Below, in pieces: positions 1-9,419 of a DNA stretch of 44,396 bases. The position numbers and the translations under genes are program-made. Origin of the DNA: Lachnospiraceae bacterium (lineage in GTDB: Bacteria > Bacillota > Clostridia > Lachnospirales > Lachnospiraceae). The notes under the pieces are model-generated. The model was not told the DNA's origin, ran no database searches, and saw only the letters and a list, made by a program, of their open reading frames with translations. The first letter of the stretch is position 1, and the number at the start of each line of letters is the position of its first letter. The stretch is from positions 1 to 44,396 of the forward strand of contig JAIDPH010000346.1 of NCBI GenBank assembly GCA_029062885.1, read 5' to 3'.

Positions 1-33
1 TCGTCTGCAGCGTCAGATGTGTATCAGAGACTG
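1..33. other. Residual Nextera-type sequencing adapter at the left contig edge
   Basis: From memory of the Nextera read-1 transposon adapter, 30 of 33 bases match, with differences at positions 6, 25 and 32. The mosaic-end part (bases 15-33) is recognisable as AGATGTGTATcAGAGACtG. This is library-preparation sequence, not genome. A TGA created at 32-34, across the junction, is therefore not a real stop codon. Confidence 0.93.
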
Positions 34-37
34 ATCA

Positions 38-823
38 ATGGCCGCTATAGTAACGATTGGTGTTATCGGGAAAGATATTGTTTCAGCTGCCGAAAACAGA
101 CAGATTCTTGTGCCCAGAAGCTATGGAAGATTTGTATATGATGATGGAGATGCTTCAAACAATAACGGACATGAACATGATATATTAATTGATGCCGCTG
201 ATTTTTCTGATATTGCTGAAAATATAAATGGCTTGGCTGGCATAACGGATGAGTTAGTTGAAACTGCGGTTAGAAAAAATGATGTCATTGATACACTTGA
301 AGAAATTAAAGGGAATGTTGAAACAGATAAGGCTGCAGGTGCAAATGCGCTAAAAGAACTATTTCAGGTTTTTCAGGATGGTGTGAATAAGATATATGAT
401 AAACTGGCGGGGCTGGGATTCACACCGATAACGAACAGTCCTGATGGTATTAATGATGCAATACTGAATATGTACGACAGCAGATATAAGGAGGGCAAAG
501 AATCAGCAGAAATAACTCAAAATTTAAAATACTATACCTGGCAACTCCCTGATGCAGAGGTCCCTTCCAGAAATGAAAATAAAGGTAATGGCCTAACCTT
601 AACATCGCCGACGGCAGAGGAAATGTTCGGTCCCGGATATATACTTATAGGTGTGTACAGTATAAATGCGCCTGTTCTAAATTATGGCGGTATTAAAGGC
701 GTAAACTATTCCGGTTTTGGAACGGCTTCCGGTACGGTAGATGTTAGGTTTGGAACAAGTTCTAATGTTACTGAAACAATTGCTTATACCAGCATTGTCA
801 TAATGGGATACAAAATATATTAA
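38..823 (+). CDS. Unknown protein, possibly phage-tail-like, truncated by the contig edge
   Basis: I do not recognise this 261-residue protein with certainty. The N-terminal half is acidic and helical in character (residues about 50-130, with repeated Asp/Glu/Ala/Leu). A middle stretch around residues 120-160 (LAGLGFTPITNSPDGINDAI, then YKEGK) resembles low-complexity linkers of Firmicute prophage tail or baseplate proteins. The C-terminal 80 residues are rich in Gly, Thr, Val and Tyr with alternating polar and apolar residues, which suggests a beta-rich domain. No signal peptide or membrane segment is visible. The ATG at 38 lies five bases from adapter sequence and has no ribosome binding site, so the true gene probably starts further upstream in the genome. 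Family recognition (seen pattern) supports only a weak phage inference. There is no neighbouring phage gene to confirm it, and the next gene is a serpin. Confidence 0.55.
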   Translation: MAAIVTIGVIGKDIVSAAENRQILVPRSYGRFVYDDGDASNNNGHEHDILIDAADFSDIAENINGLAGITDELVETAVRKNDVIDTLEEIKGNVETDKAAGANALKELFQVFQDGVNKIYDKLAGLGFTPITNSPDGINDAILNMYDSRYKEGKESAEITQNLKYYTWQLPDAEVPSRNENKGNGLTLTSPTAEEMFGPGYILIGVYSINAPVLNYGGIKGVNYSGFGTASGTVDVRFGTSSNVTETIAYTSIVIMGYKIY

Positions 824-933
824 AAATTAAAAAAGCCCCATAAAAAAATATATTCACAAACGTATCTTATATAAAGAGTTCATCTATATGAGAAATAATT
901 TTCAATAAGCTGAGGATATGGAAGGAGAAGTCT

Positions 934-2982
934 ATGAAAAAGGATGTGAAACACGGAACCAAAGTAAAGATTAACGGAATCTGCAAGATTGCTGCGGCTA
1001 TTATGCTTGCAGGTACTATGACAGCATGCGCAGCGGCAGAAGAAAAGGAAATGGACGAAGCCACGAGAATCTCAGCGCAGAACAGAGATAATGGTGATGG
1101 AACTGCGACTAGCGTTATAGCAGAATATCCGACAGCGGATAACGATAACCATACTTTGATGCAGGGTATAAACAGCTTTGCCTATGATATGTCTGGATAC
1201 CTTGAGGCAACAGGCGGTAATTACTTTTTCTCTCCATATAGTCTTGGCGCGGCATTGACTATACTGGACAATGCCGCGGAAGGTGAGACAAAAAGCCAGA
1301 TAGAGAGTCTTTTTGATATTGCGGATATTCAGGACTGGAATATGCAGATGTCCCTGTATATGAATAAGGAACAGCAGGAACAGGCGTTTATCACAAGCGC
1401 CAATTCACTATGGATTGACAGGCAGTATACATTATCTGACAGGGGATATGAGAGTTATCTGCCGCTTGTGGAATTTTATTATGATGCACAGATATATCAA
1501 GCTGATTTTAAGAATGACCCTGATGGAACCAAAGAATTGATTAATCAGTGGGTTTCGGAAAATACCAACGGAATGATTAAAAATTTTAAACAGAATATTA
1601 ATTCGGATATTTGCTTATCCATAATCAATGCAGTTTATTTCTATGGGGAGTGGAGCTGGCCGTTTAGGGAGGAAGCTACCGGTCAAGAAACATTTTATGG
1701 GAAAAGCAAAGAAACGACAGTGGATATGATGCGTAATGGCGCAATACATTTATCATATTATGAATCCGATGGAATTAGGGGACTTAGCATGCCATATGGC
1801 GACAAAAATATGGTCATGAATATTCTTCTTCCTTCAAAAGATGCAGGAAAACCGGTAGAAGAAATTTTTGGTAATATGACCGAAGATGAAAAGAATCAGT
1901 TTTTGACTAACCTGATGAATTCGAAAACTTCATATATCCAGAGTATATGGCTTCCCAAATTCAGTATGGACTATTCTGTTGACGGTTTGATAGATATTTT
2001 GAATGAAATGGGAATGGTGAATGCTTTTGATTGGAGATTGGCGGATTTTCCGGGGATTGGCGATGAGATATATGTAGTTGACGCAAGTCATGTGGCTAAA
2101 CTAGAGGTCGATGAGCATGGAAGCAGGGCTGCAGCTGTGACGGAATTTAATACTGCCACCGGGTCTACGCTTACTACTGAAGAACCGATAGAGTTTATTG
2201 TGGATCAGCCGTTTATATTCTTTATTCAGGATAAAGAAACCGGAGTCATTCTGTTTATGGGACAGATTAATGATTTTGAAGATACAGTGTCTTCCGAGGA
2301 GGTGATGGTGGACTGCCGTGTCGTGGATTCGGCTGATGTTGAGCTGCTTCTTGCTAAGATTGATGGCAGAGCGGGAGATGTATATCGTTTAAGTACGAAA
2401 GATATCGATATTATTACGGAATCCGGTGAAGCTTTGACTGACGGTGAAATAGAATCTGGAAGTCTGATTGAAATTAGCTTTGATGGTAATATTGAGGAGA
2501 CATTTCCGGGACATCTTTGCGGTGTGACAGAAATCAGGGTTCTGGACAAAGGTGGTTTTGACAATCTTTGCAGTTTATATCTTGATGTCTTGGAAGATTT
2601 ATGGCAGGTGGATAGCGCTCTGAACAGCGATATAACTATGATTGGCGTAGATTTATCGCAGACACGTCTTTCACCGACAGAACAGTCTGCGCTTGCATGG
2701 CGTTTCAGAGAACTGCATGGAGTGGAAATCGTGCAGGGAACTTGGCAGGAGCTTGTAGAACAAGGATATATTGACGGTGAAGCTTTATATTGGGAAAACG
2801 GCTGCCTGTTTTCCATTACCGAGAAGGAGATGGAAGGAGAGTACAGCCTGAATATTGTGACATTTGATGCAGAAAAATGGCGCTCCGGTCTTGGCGCATA
2901 CTGTTTTGTTGATTGTACCAGCGTTCAGAGTGCACTTGGCAAATGGGGAGAATATCAGATTGGTGCGGAAGCAATCTCATAA
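934..2982 (+). CDS. Serpin-family protease inhibitor lipoprotein with a C-terminal extension
   Basis: This 682-residue protein has an N-terminal lipoprotein signal ending at Cys32 (AGTMTAC), so it should be anchored outside the membrane. Residues about 70-440 form a full serpin domain. The diagnostic serpin signature FIVDQPFIFFI is at residues 421-431. The reactive-loop hinge GSRAAAVTE starts near residue 396, with small residues at the positions needed for loop insertion, so an inhibitory serpin is likely. The scissile bond should lie in the Gly/Ser/Thr-rich stretch around residues 410-415, which suggests elastase- or subtilisin-like targets (inference). Residues about 445-682 are not part of the serpin fold: an acidic beta-rich segment is followed by a domain ending in KWRSGLGAYCFVDCTSVQ...GAEAIS, a C-terminal module I associate with other Firmicute lipoproteins. 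The start has GGAGA upstream. A hairpin terminator follows, so it is probably transcribed alone. Confidence 0.9.
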   Translation: MKKDVKHGTKVKINGICKIAAAIMLAGTMTACAAAEEKEMDEATRISAQNRDNGDGTATSVIAEYPTADNDNHTLMQGINSFAYDMSGYLEATGGNYFFSPYSLGAALTILDNAAEGETKSQIESLFDIADIQDWNMQMSLYMNKEQQEQAFITSANSLWIDRQYTLSDRGYESYLPLVEFYYDAQIYQADFKNDPDGTKELINQWVSENTNGMIKNFKQNINSDICLSIINAVYFYGEWSWPFREEATGQETFYGKSKETTVDMMRNGAIHLSYYESDGIRGLSMPYGDKNMVMNILLPSKDAGKPVEEIFGNMTEDEKNQFLTNLMNSKTSYIQSIWLPKFSMDYSVDGLIDILNEMGMVNAFDWRLADFPGIGDEIYVVDASHVAKLEVDEHGSRAAAVTEFNTATGSTLTTEEPIEFIVDQPFIFFIQDKETGVILFMGQINDFEDTVSSEEVMVDCRVVDSADVELLLAKIDGRAGDVYRLSTKDIDIITESGEALTDGEIESGSLIEISFDGNIEETFPGHLCGVTEIRVLDKGGFDNLCSLYLDVLEDLWQVDSALNSDITMIGVDLSQTRLSPTEQSALAWRFRELHGVEIVQGTWQELVEQGYIDGEALYWENGCLFSITEKEMEGEYSLNIVTFDAEKWRSGLGAYCFVDCTSVQSALGKWGEYQIGAEAIS

Positions 2983-3058
2983 TATCGATTAATACAAATT
3001 TGCAGGACTTATCGGATTTATAAAAAGATGGCAAAAGAAATACAGGAATTTTTACTTG

Positions 3059-3093
3059 GGGACAGTGGAATCACAACATTGTCCCGTTTTCTT
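3059..3093 (+). terminator. Intrinsic terminator after the serpin gene
   Basis: A 9-bp stem (GGGACAGTG at 3059-3067 with CATTGTCCC at 3077-3085, one G-T pair) has a 9-base loop and is followed by GTTTTCTT. It lies 77 bases after the serpin stop codon and before tepA. Confidence 0.7.
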
Positions 3094-3240
3094 AGTTATA
3101 AATGCAAATTTATTTATTATCTCAAATCAGGCACAAAAAGAATAAAAAAATAAAATATAACAGAAACTACTCATTATGAAAAAATATTAAAGCAATGGGA
3201 AACATGCTTTTTATTACCATAATTAAGGAGAGACACTTTC

Positions 3241-4014
3241 ATGGGAAATAAACAAAATAATAAGAAAGAGAACAGTCAAAAAGATAACAGCACAAAAACT
3301 TCCGGAGGAAAAGACGATAACAAAAAGGAAAACGCTGAGGCGGAAAAACGAAAAGACGAGCGCATTGAATCTACAGGGCAGCTTACTTTGGACGAAAGTG
3401 AAGCAGCACACAATATACATCTGATAACAATTATTGGAGAAATCGAAGGCCATGATAACTTAAGCAGTTCCTCAAAAACGACCAAATACGAGCATATACT
3501 GCCACAGCTTGCCGCAATCGAAGATAGTAAGAAAATCGACGGAGTCCTGATTTTGCTTAATACTATGGGAGGAGATGTGGAAGCGGGTCTGGCGATTGCA
3601 GAAATGATTTCCTCATTAAGTAAACCGACAGTGTCTTTAGTGCTGGGCGGCAGCCACTCCATCGGAGTACCTATAGCTGTAAGCACAGATTATTCTTATA
3701 TCGTGCCAACAGGAACGATGGTTATTCATCCTGTTCGCTTAAATGGTATGGTTATAGGAGTGCAGCAAACCTTTGACTATTTCAAGCAGATACAGAATCG
3801 CATTACGGGATTTGTATGTGAGCATTGCAAAATATCCAAAAACCGTATGGAAGAACTTATGATGGAGACAGGTATGCTTACTAAAGACGTTGGAACTGTG
3901 CTGGTAGGTAGGGAAGCGGTTGAAGAAGGTATAATTAATGAAGTCGGCGGAATCAAGGATGCAATAAGCAAACTGCATGATATGGTAGAAAGAAAAAAAG
4001 CAGATACAAAATAA
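3241..4014 (+). CDS. tepA: ClpP-fold serine peptidase, TepA family
   Basis: This 257-residue protein has a very hydrophilic Lys/Asn/Glu-rich N-terminus (residues 1-45), then a ClpP/crotonase-fold domain. The catalytic triad can be placed: Ser140 in GGSHSIG, His163 in MVIHPVR, and Asp216 in GMLTKDVGT. It has no export signal, so it is likely cytoplasmic, perhaps membrane-associated. In Bacillus subtilis tepA lies just upstream of spoIIIE, and the same order is seen here with the FtsK/SpoIIIE gene 74 bases downstream. The small ylzJ gene found between them in Bacillus is absent. TepA has been linked to protein export and to degradation of spore small acid-soluble proteins; which role applies here is unknown. 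The ribosome binding site is AAGGAGAG, ten bases before the ATG. Confidence 0.9.
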   Translation: MGNKQNNKKENSQKDNSTKTSGGKDDNKKENAEAEKRKDERIESTGQLTLDESEAAHNIHLITIIGEIEGHDNLSSSSKTTKYEHILPQLAAIEDSKKIDGVLILLNTMGGDVEAGLAIAEMISSLSKPTVSLVLGGSHSIGVPIAVSTDYSYIVPTGTMVIHPVRLNGMVIGVQQTFDYFKQIQNRITGFVCEHCKISKNRMEELMMETGMLTKDVGTVLVGREAVEEGIINEVGGIKDAISKLHDMVERKKADTK

Positions 4015-4024
4015 GGGATGACAA

Positions 4025-4076
4025 TTGACTCAGGAAATGCTATACTATAAATTGCGATTAGAGCATTATTATAGCA
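4025..4076 (+). promoter_or_regulatory. Candidate promoter and inverted repeat before ftsK
   Basis: TTGACT at 4025-4030 is followed by an AT-rich -10 candidate, TATAAA at 4046-4051 (15-base spacer). The exact 7-base inverted repeat TGCTATA (4038-4044) / TATAGCA (4070-4076) straddles the likely start site. This suggests that ftsK can be transcribed separately from tepA and that the inverted repeat may bind a regulator. The spacer is short, so confidence is low. Confidence 0.35.
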
Positions 4077-4088
4077 TGGAGGTCAGTC

Positions 4089-6800
4089 ATGGCATCAAAT
4101 CAGGGAAGAGGAACAGGTTCGCGTAAAAGCGGTACCGGCGCTTCCGGAAGGAAAAGTACAGCAGGCGGTGGAAGGTCAAGGAATACGGCGGATACAGGCA
4201 GAAGTATGCGTGGTGAGCCGATGGATATAGCAATCCGTAACGAGATATTATTTTTTGCCTGTCTGGCGCTTGCTGTTATATTATTTTTATGTAATTTTGG
4301 TATTGTCGGTAAAGTCGGAAATGCGGTCAGTTCTTTTATGTTCGGTATCTTTGGGCTTATGGCATATGTAGCGCCTATAATACTTTTTCTGGCAATTGCT
4401 TTTGGAATGTCTAATATCGGCAATAATATTGCGACCAGAAAACTGATAGCCGGAATTGTTATCTTTTTCATTTTAGGAATGATTTTTGAACTGGTAAATG
4501 TTAAATATACGGATACAGACACTTATCAAATAGTGGAGATATATAAAAGGTGTAGTGAAAACCGCAGCGGAGGCGGTATTATTGCCGGTTCAGCTGCATT
4601 TGCATTGCACAAGCTGCTTGGTATGGCAGGAACTGTGCTTGTCCTGATTGTGATTGGTATTATATGTGCTGTCATTGTGACGGATAAATCCATTATCGGA
4701 GGCGTTAAGACTCAGGGCAGGAAGGTATATGAGCGTTCTATGGAGGATGTCGCATACAGGCGGGAACGTGCAAGAGAGAAGCGCGAAGCTATAGAAGAGC
4801 GCCGTGCAAGAGAAAAGGAACTTAAGATACAGCAGGAAGAAGAGAAAGAGAATGAGAAGATTCTCAGAATGGATAAAAAAGTATCCGGCGTTATGATAGA
4901 TACTGCTTTGAGCAATAACTTGAAAAAAGAAAGCGAAGCGGCAGAGAGAATAAGAGACGACCTTCATGAAATTACATTGAATGAAGATGCGTATGATGAA
5001 GAGCCGGTTATCAGGACGCAGGAGTCATACCATTTTATTGAAAATAGATCCGATGATATGGACGAGATTCATATAGAGGAAGATGAGCTAACATATGAGG
5101 AAACAAGAGAAATAAAAGAAATAGGAAATGAAGGAATAGAAAAAGAGAGAATAGAAGCGCAAGGGATAACAATACATAAAGAAGGCATGACAACAAAAGA
5201 TTCTTATCGTGAACGTCCCGTAGCCAAGCTGCCTGAAAGAAGAAACGAAGCAGAAACCACGGCAGAAACTGCAGCAGCGTCTAACGATTTTTCAAAGGAT
5301 GTGCCTAAAAAAACGTCAAGAGAATATCATTTCCCGCCATATAACAGACTTGCAAAGGGTAAAGGAAAGAATAGCAGTAGTACGGACAGGGAATTAAAGG
5401 AAACCGCTGTTCGTCTGCAACAGACACTTGGGACTTTCGGTGTAAAAGTAACGGTCACCGATATCAGTCAGGGACCTTCCGTCACAAGATACGAGCTTCA
5501 GCCGGAGCAGGGTGTAAAAGTAAGTAAGATTGTAGGTCTTGCGGACGATATTAAGCTGAATCTTGCCGCTACTGATATTCGTATAGAGGCTCCTATTCCG
5601 GGAAAAGCGGCAGTAGGAATTGAGGTTCCAAATAAAGAAACTTCAGGAGTTGCCTTAAGGGATTTGTTAGAATCAGAAGAGTTTAGAAATTTCCCTTCCA
5701 AACTGGCGTTTGCGGTTGGAAAGGATATCGGCGGAAAGACAGTGGTTGCCGATATTGCCAAGATGCCGCATATGCTGATAGCCGGAGCGACAGGCTCAGG
5801 TAAATCGGTTTGTATTAATACGATTATCATGGGAATTCTGTACAAAGCACACCCGGATGATGTAAAATTAATTATGATAGATCCAAAGGTTGTGGAGTTA
5901 AGTGTATACAATGGAATTCCACATCTGCTTATTCCGGTTGTGACTGACCCGAAAAAGGCTGCCGCTGCGCTGCATTGGGGCGTAGTCGAGATGACCGAGC
6001 GTTACAAGAAGTTTGCCGATTATAATGTACGTGATCTAGCGGGATATAATAAAAAAGTTGAGAGTATGAAGGCAAGTGGTGATGTCGATGCTCCAGAGAA
6101 AATGCCGCAGATTCTTATTATAGTAGATGAGCTTGCTGATTTAATGATGGTATCGCCCGGAGAGGTGGAAGAATCTATCTGCCGTCTGGCGCAGCTTGCG
6201 AGAGCGTGTGGAATACATTTGATTATAGCTACGCAGAGACCGTCTGTTGATGTTATAACCGGTCTTATTAAGGCAAATATGCCAAGCCGTGTTGCATTTG
6301 CCGTATCCAGCGGCGTGGATTCCAGAACGATTCTGGATATGGTAGGTGCTGAGAAGCTGCTTGGAAAGGGTGATATGCTCTTTTATCCACAGGGTTATCC
6401 GAAACCGGCAAGAATTCAGGGCGCCTTCGTATCAGATAAAGAAGTGTCTGATGTAGTTGATTTCCTGAAAAATCAGGAAATCGGTAATGTCTATGACGAA
6501 GATGTAGAAGAAAAAATAAGAAACATGGGAAGTTCAAGCTCGGATGGAAGTGCGGGCGGCATTGATTCTTCTTCGGAATATGACCAGTATTTTGCCGAGG
6601 CGGGTCGATTTATCATTGAAAAGGATAAGGCATCTATAGGTATGCTGCAGAGAGCATTCAAGATAGGGTTTAACAGAGCGGCAAGAATCATGGATCAGTT
6701 ATGTGATGCCGGAGTTGTAGGAGAAGAGGAAGGGACAAAGCCCAGGAAGATTCTGATGTCTTCGGATGAATTTGAACAATTAGTAGAAGAAATTCTCTAA
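4089..6800 (+). CDS. ftsK: DNA translocase FtsK/SpoIIIE
   Basis: This 903-residue septal motor pumps chromosomal DNA through the closing division or sporulation septum. Four hydrophobic segments between residues about 50 and 200 form the membrane domain. Residues about 210-420 are a charged, Glu/Arg-rich linker with coiled-coil character and are poorly conserved. The RecA-like motor follows, with Walker A GATGSGKS at residues 566-573 and Walker B ending in Asp680-Glu681 ([10 protein letters not shown]). The C-terminal winged-helix gamma domain that reads KOPS/SRS DNA motifs is at about residues 830-900 ([20 protein letters not shown]). The start is set by GGAGG eight bases upstream. The N-terminal 45 residues are Gly/Ser/Arg-rich and disordered. 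One gene probably serves both cell division and sporulation; sequence alone does not separate the two roles. Confidence 0.97.
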   Translation: MASNQGRGTGSRKSGTGASGRKSTAGGGRSRNTADTGRSMRGEPMDIAIRNEILFFACLALAVILFLCNFGIVGKVGNAVSSFMFGIFGLMAYVAPIILFLAIAFGMSNIGNNIATRKLIAGIVIFFILGMIFELVNVKYTDTDTYQIVEIYKRCSENRSGGGIIAGSAAFALHKLLGMAGTVLVLIVIGIICAVIVTDKSIIGGVKTQGRKVYERSMEDVAYRRERAREKREAIEERRAREKELKIQQEEEKENEKILRMDKKVSGVMIDTALSNNLKKESEAAERIRDDLHEITLNEDAYDEEPVIRTQESYHFIENRSDDMDEIHIEEDELTYEETREIKEIGNEGIEKERIEAQGITIHKEGMTTKDSYRERPVAKLPERRNEAETTAETAAASNDFSKDVPKKTSREYHFPPYNRLAKGKGKNSSSTDRELKETAVRLQQTLGTFGVKVTVTDISQGPSVTRYELQPEQGVKVSKIVGLADDIKLNLAATDIRIEAPIPGKAAVGIEVPNKETSGVALRDLLESEEFRNFPSKLAFAVGKDIGGKTVVADIAKMPHMLIAGATGSGKSVCINTIIMGILYKAHPDDVKLIMIDPKVVELSVYNGIPHLLIPVVTDPKKAAAALHWGVVEMTERYKKFADYNVRDLAGYNKKVESMKASGDVDAPEKMPQILIIVDELADLMMVSPGEVEESICRLAQLARACGIHLIIATQRPSVDVITGLIKANMPSRVAFAVSSGVDSRTILDMVGAEKLLGKGDMLFYPQGYPKPARIQGAFVSDKEVSDVVDFLKNQEIGNVYDEDVEEKIRNMGSSSSDGSAGGIDSSSEYDQYFAEAGRFIIEKDKASIGMLQRAFKIGFNRAARIMDQLCDAGVVGEEEGTKPRKILMSSDEFEQLVEEIL

Positions 6801-6838
6801 CGTATCAAATAGATTGAAAAAGGAGCATGGTAATCGGC

Positions 6839-8509
6839 ATGAAAACAGATATAGAGATTGCTCAGGAAGCGGTTCTTAATCCAATTGTGACAGTTGCAGG
6901 TAAGCTTGGAATGAAGGAAGACGATTTAGAACTGTATGGAAAGTATAAGGCTAAAATTTCAGAAGAGTATATGGAGAGTATCAAGAATAAGCCGGATGGA
7001 AAGCTGATTCTGGTAACTGCAATTAATCCTACTCCGGCGGGAGAAGGAAAGACTACGGTCAGTATCGGTCTTGGTCAGGCATTTGGTAAGCTTGGTAAAA
7101 ATGCTATTCTGGCATTGCGTGAACCCTCTTTAGGTCCATGTTTCGGAATTAAAGGAGGCGCAGCGGGCGGCGGTTATTCTCAGGTTGTACCGATGGAAGA
7201 ACTGAATCTTCATTTTACAGGTGATTTTCATGCGATAACATCTGCCAATAACCTGCTTGCGGCTTTACTGGATAATCATATTCAACAGGGAAACCAGCTT
7301 GGAATTGATCCAAGGCAGGTTGTATGGAAAAGATGTTTGGATATGAATGACAGGGTACTTAGGAATGTTGTGGTAGGACTTGGAAATAAATCTGACGGCA
7401 TGGTAAGGGAAGACCATTTTGTTATAACCGTTGCTTCTGAAATTATGGCTATTTTGTGTCTGGCAGCGGATATGAAGGATTTAAAAGAACGACTTGGCAG
7501 AATCATCGTAGCTTATAATTACAAAGGAGAGCCGGTTACTGCTGCTGACATTAATGCAGTAGGTGCAATGGCGGCATTGCTGAAAGATGCAATTAAGCCA
7601 AACCTGATTCAGACGCTTGAGCATACGCCTGCGCTTATTCATGGAGGACCATTTGCCAATATAGCGCATGGCTGTAATTCCGTCAGGGCAACTAAAGCCG
7701 CGCTGAAAATGGCTGATTATGTTATTACGGAAGCCGGCTTTGGCGCTGATTTGGGAGCGGAGAAGTTTTTTGATATCAAATGCCGGATAGCAGATTTAAA
7801 ACCTGATGCAGTTGTTCTGGTGGCGACTATCAGGGCATTGAAGTATAATGGCGGTATAGATAAGGCTAAACTGTCAGAAGAAAATTTGGAAGCGCTGCAA
7901 AAGGGTATTGTCAATCTGGAGAAGCATATTGAAAATTTACAAAAATACAGAGTGCCGATTGTTGTTACCTTAAATTCATTTGTGTCAGATACTTCCTCAG
8001 AGATAGATTATGTCAGACAGTTTTGTGAAGCAAAAAATTGTGAATTTGCTATTTCACAGGTCTGGGAAAAGGGCGGCGAAGGCGGAGTAGAGCTTGCAAA
8101 TAAGGTGCTGCATGTCATAGAGAATAAACAGTCGGATTTTCATTTACTATATGAGGATTCATTTTCTCTTAAGGAAAAAATAGAGGCAGTATCGCGAGAG
8201 ATATATGGGGCAAGGAGTGTCTTCTATGCGCCTGCTGTTGATGTACAGCTTAGAAAGCTTGAAGAACTGGGTTTTGGCAATATGCCTGTCTGCATGGCAA
8301 AGACACAGTATTCATTATCCGATGACCCGACGCTGCTTGGAAGACCGGAAAACTTTGATATTACTGTCAGAGAGGTATATGTTTCAGCCGGAGCTGGCTT
8401 CGTAGTTGTATTGACGGGCGCGGTAATGACGATGCCGGGACTTCCTAAAGAGCCGGCGGCTTATAGAATAGATATAAATGATAATGGTGTTATAACAGGA
8501 TTGTTTTAG
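6839..8509 (+). CDS. fhs: Formate--tetrahydrofolate ligase
   Basis: Catalyses ATP-dependent ligation of formate to tetrahydrofolate, giving 10-formyl-THF for purine and formyl-Met-tRNA synthesis and, in acetogens, for the methyl branch of the Wood-Ljungdahl pathway. At 556 residues it has the usual family length. The nucleotide-binding loop TPAGEGKTT is at residues 65-73, followed by the conserved [20 protein letters not shown] region. I chose ATG 6839 because family members normally begin MKTDIEIAQ. The in-frame ATG at 6827 is only one base from the AGGAG at 6821-6825 and is too close to use it, although the spacing to 6839 (13 bases) is on the long side. The gene follows ftsK by 38 bases and is followed by folD, a functional pairing in the same pathway. 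Confidence 0.97.
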   Translation: MKTDIEIAQEAVLNPIVTVAGKLGMKEDDLELYGKYKAKISEEYMESIKNKPDGKLILVTAINPTPAGEGKTTVSIGLGQAFGKLGKNAILALREPSLGPCFGIKGGAAGGGYSQVVPMEELNLHFTGDFHAITSANNLLAALLDNHIQQGNQLGIDPRQVVWKRCLDMNDRVLRNVVVGLGNKSDGMVREDHFVITVASEIMAILCLAADMKDLKERLGRIIVAYNYKGEPVTAADINAVGAMAALLKDAIKPNLIQTLEHTPALIHGGPFANIAHGCNSVRATKAALKMADYVITEAGFGADLGAEKFFDIKCRIADLKPDAVVLVATIRALKYNGGIDKAKLSEENLEALQKGIVNLEKHIENLQKYRVPIVVTLNSFVSDTSSEIDYVRQFCEAKNCEFAISQVWEKGGEGGVELANKVLHVIENKQSDFHLLYEDSFSLKEKIEAVSREIYGARSVFYAPAVDVQLRKLEELGFGNMPVCMAKTQYSLSDDPTLLGRPENFDITVREVYVSAGAGFVVVLTGAVMTMPGLPKEPAAYRIDINDNGVITGLF

Positions 8510-8562
8510 CTATATATGAAAATATGAAGAATGCAGATTAAGAAAGGAGTGTATTTATAGAA

Positions 8563-9399
8563 ATGCCAAAGATTATAGACGGGAAAGCTATTTCTGCCCA
8601 AATAAAAGAAGAATTGAAGGAAAAAGTATCAGAAATGAAGCAGAATGGCGTAAATATATGTCTTGCCGTTATTCAGGTTGGTGATGACCCGGCTTCTTCC
8701 GTATATGTAGGTAATAAGAAAAAAGCCTGTGCCTATATCGGGATTGAATCTCTTTCTTATGAATTACCCGAAGGTACTACTCAGGAGGAACTGCTCAAAC
8801 TAATAGAGGATTTGAATGGACGAAAAGATGTGAATGGTATTTTAGTGCAGCTTCCTCTGCCCAAACATATTGATGAGAATGCTATTATCCATGCAATTGA
8901 CCCGAAGAAGGATGTCGACGGCTTTCATCCTCAGAATGTAGGAGCGTTATGTATCGGTCAGAAAGGCTTTGTATCATGTACGCCTGCCGGTATTATACAG
9001 TTATTGAAACGCTCAGGGATTGAGATTGCAGGAAAAGAATGTGTTATAATAGGAAGAAGTAATATTGTCGGAAAACCTATGTCGCTCTTGCTGCTTAGGG
9101 AGAACGGGACCGTTACTGTGACCCACTCAAAGACAATAGATTTGAAGGAAGTAACGAAGCGGGCGGATATCCTTGTTGTTGCTATCGGAAAACCCAAGCT
9201 CATAACGAGAGAGTATGTGAAAGAAGGCGCCGTCGTTATTGATGTCGGAATCCATAGAAATGAAAATAATAAGTTGTGCGGTGATGTGGATTATGATGAC
9301 GTAGCTCCAATTTGCAGTGCGATTACGCCGGTTCCGGGTGGCGTCGGACCGATGACGATTGCTATGTTAATGTATAATTGTGTGGAGTCGGCTGTCTGA
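8563..9399 (+). CDS. folD: Bifunctional methylene-THF dehydrogenase/methenyl-THF cyclohydrolase
   Basis: Interconverts 5,10-methylene-THF, 5,10-methenyl-THF and 10-formyl-THF, usually with NADP(H). The 278-residue length is typical. The active-site Tyr48 and Lys52 are seen in YVGNKKKAC, the equivalent of Tyr50/Lys54 in the E. coli enzyme. The folate-site signature PVPGGVGPMT lies near residue 263, and the Rossmann-fold cofactor segment is IIGRSNIVGKP. GAAAGGAG lies 13 bases before the ATG; no better start is visible. Directly downstream of fhs with a 53-base gap, so the two are probably co-transcribed. Together they let formate-derived carbon reach methylene-THF. Confidence 0.97.
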   Translation: MPKIIDGKAISAQIKEELKEKVSEMKQNGVNICLAVIQVGDDPASSVYVGNKKKACAYIGIESLSYELPEGTTQEELLKLIEDLNGRKDVNGILVQLPLPKHIDENAIIHAIDPKKDVDGFHPQNVGALCIGQKGFVSCTPAGIIQLLKRSGIEIAGKECVIIGRSNIVGKPMSLLLLRENGTVTVTHSKTIDLKEVTKRADILVVAIGKPKLITREYVKEGAVVIDVGIHRNENNKLCGDVDYDDVAPICSAITPVPGGVGPMTIAMLMYNCVESAV

Positions 9400-9419
9400 T
9401 TATTAGAAAGGAAATGCCT

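Noticed and set aside
1-823. Calling a prophage at the left edge
   Set aside because: Only one weakly phage-like gene is present, and no integrase, capsid, portal or lysis gene is visible.
2226-2816. 196-codon open frame on the - strand inside the serpin gene
   Set aside because: It is antisense to a clear coding region, is Ser/Pro-rich as expected for a shadow frame, and has no recognisable family.
4100-4522. 140-codon open frame on the - strand inside ftsK
   Set aside because: It mirrors the membrane-domain codons of ftsK and shows no independent start signal or homology pattern.
6827-6838. ATG 6827 as the fhs start
   Set aside because: It lies one base after the AGGAG element, too close for use, and the added residues are not typical of the family. 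ATG 6839 gives the conserved N-terminus.
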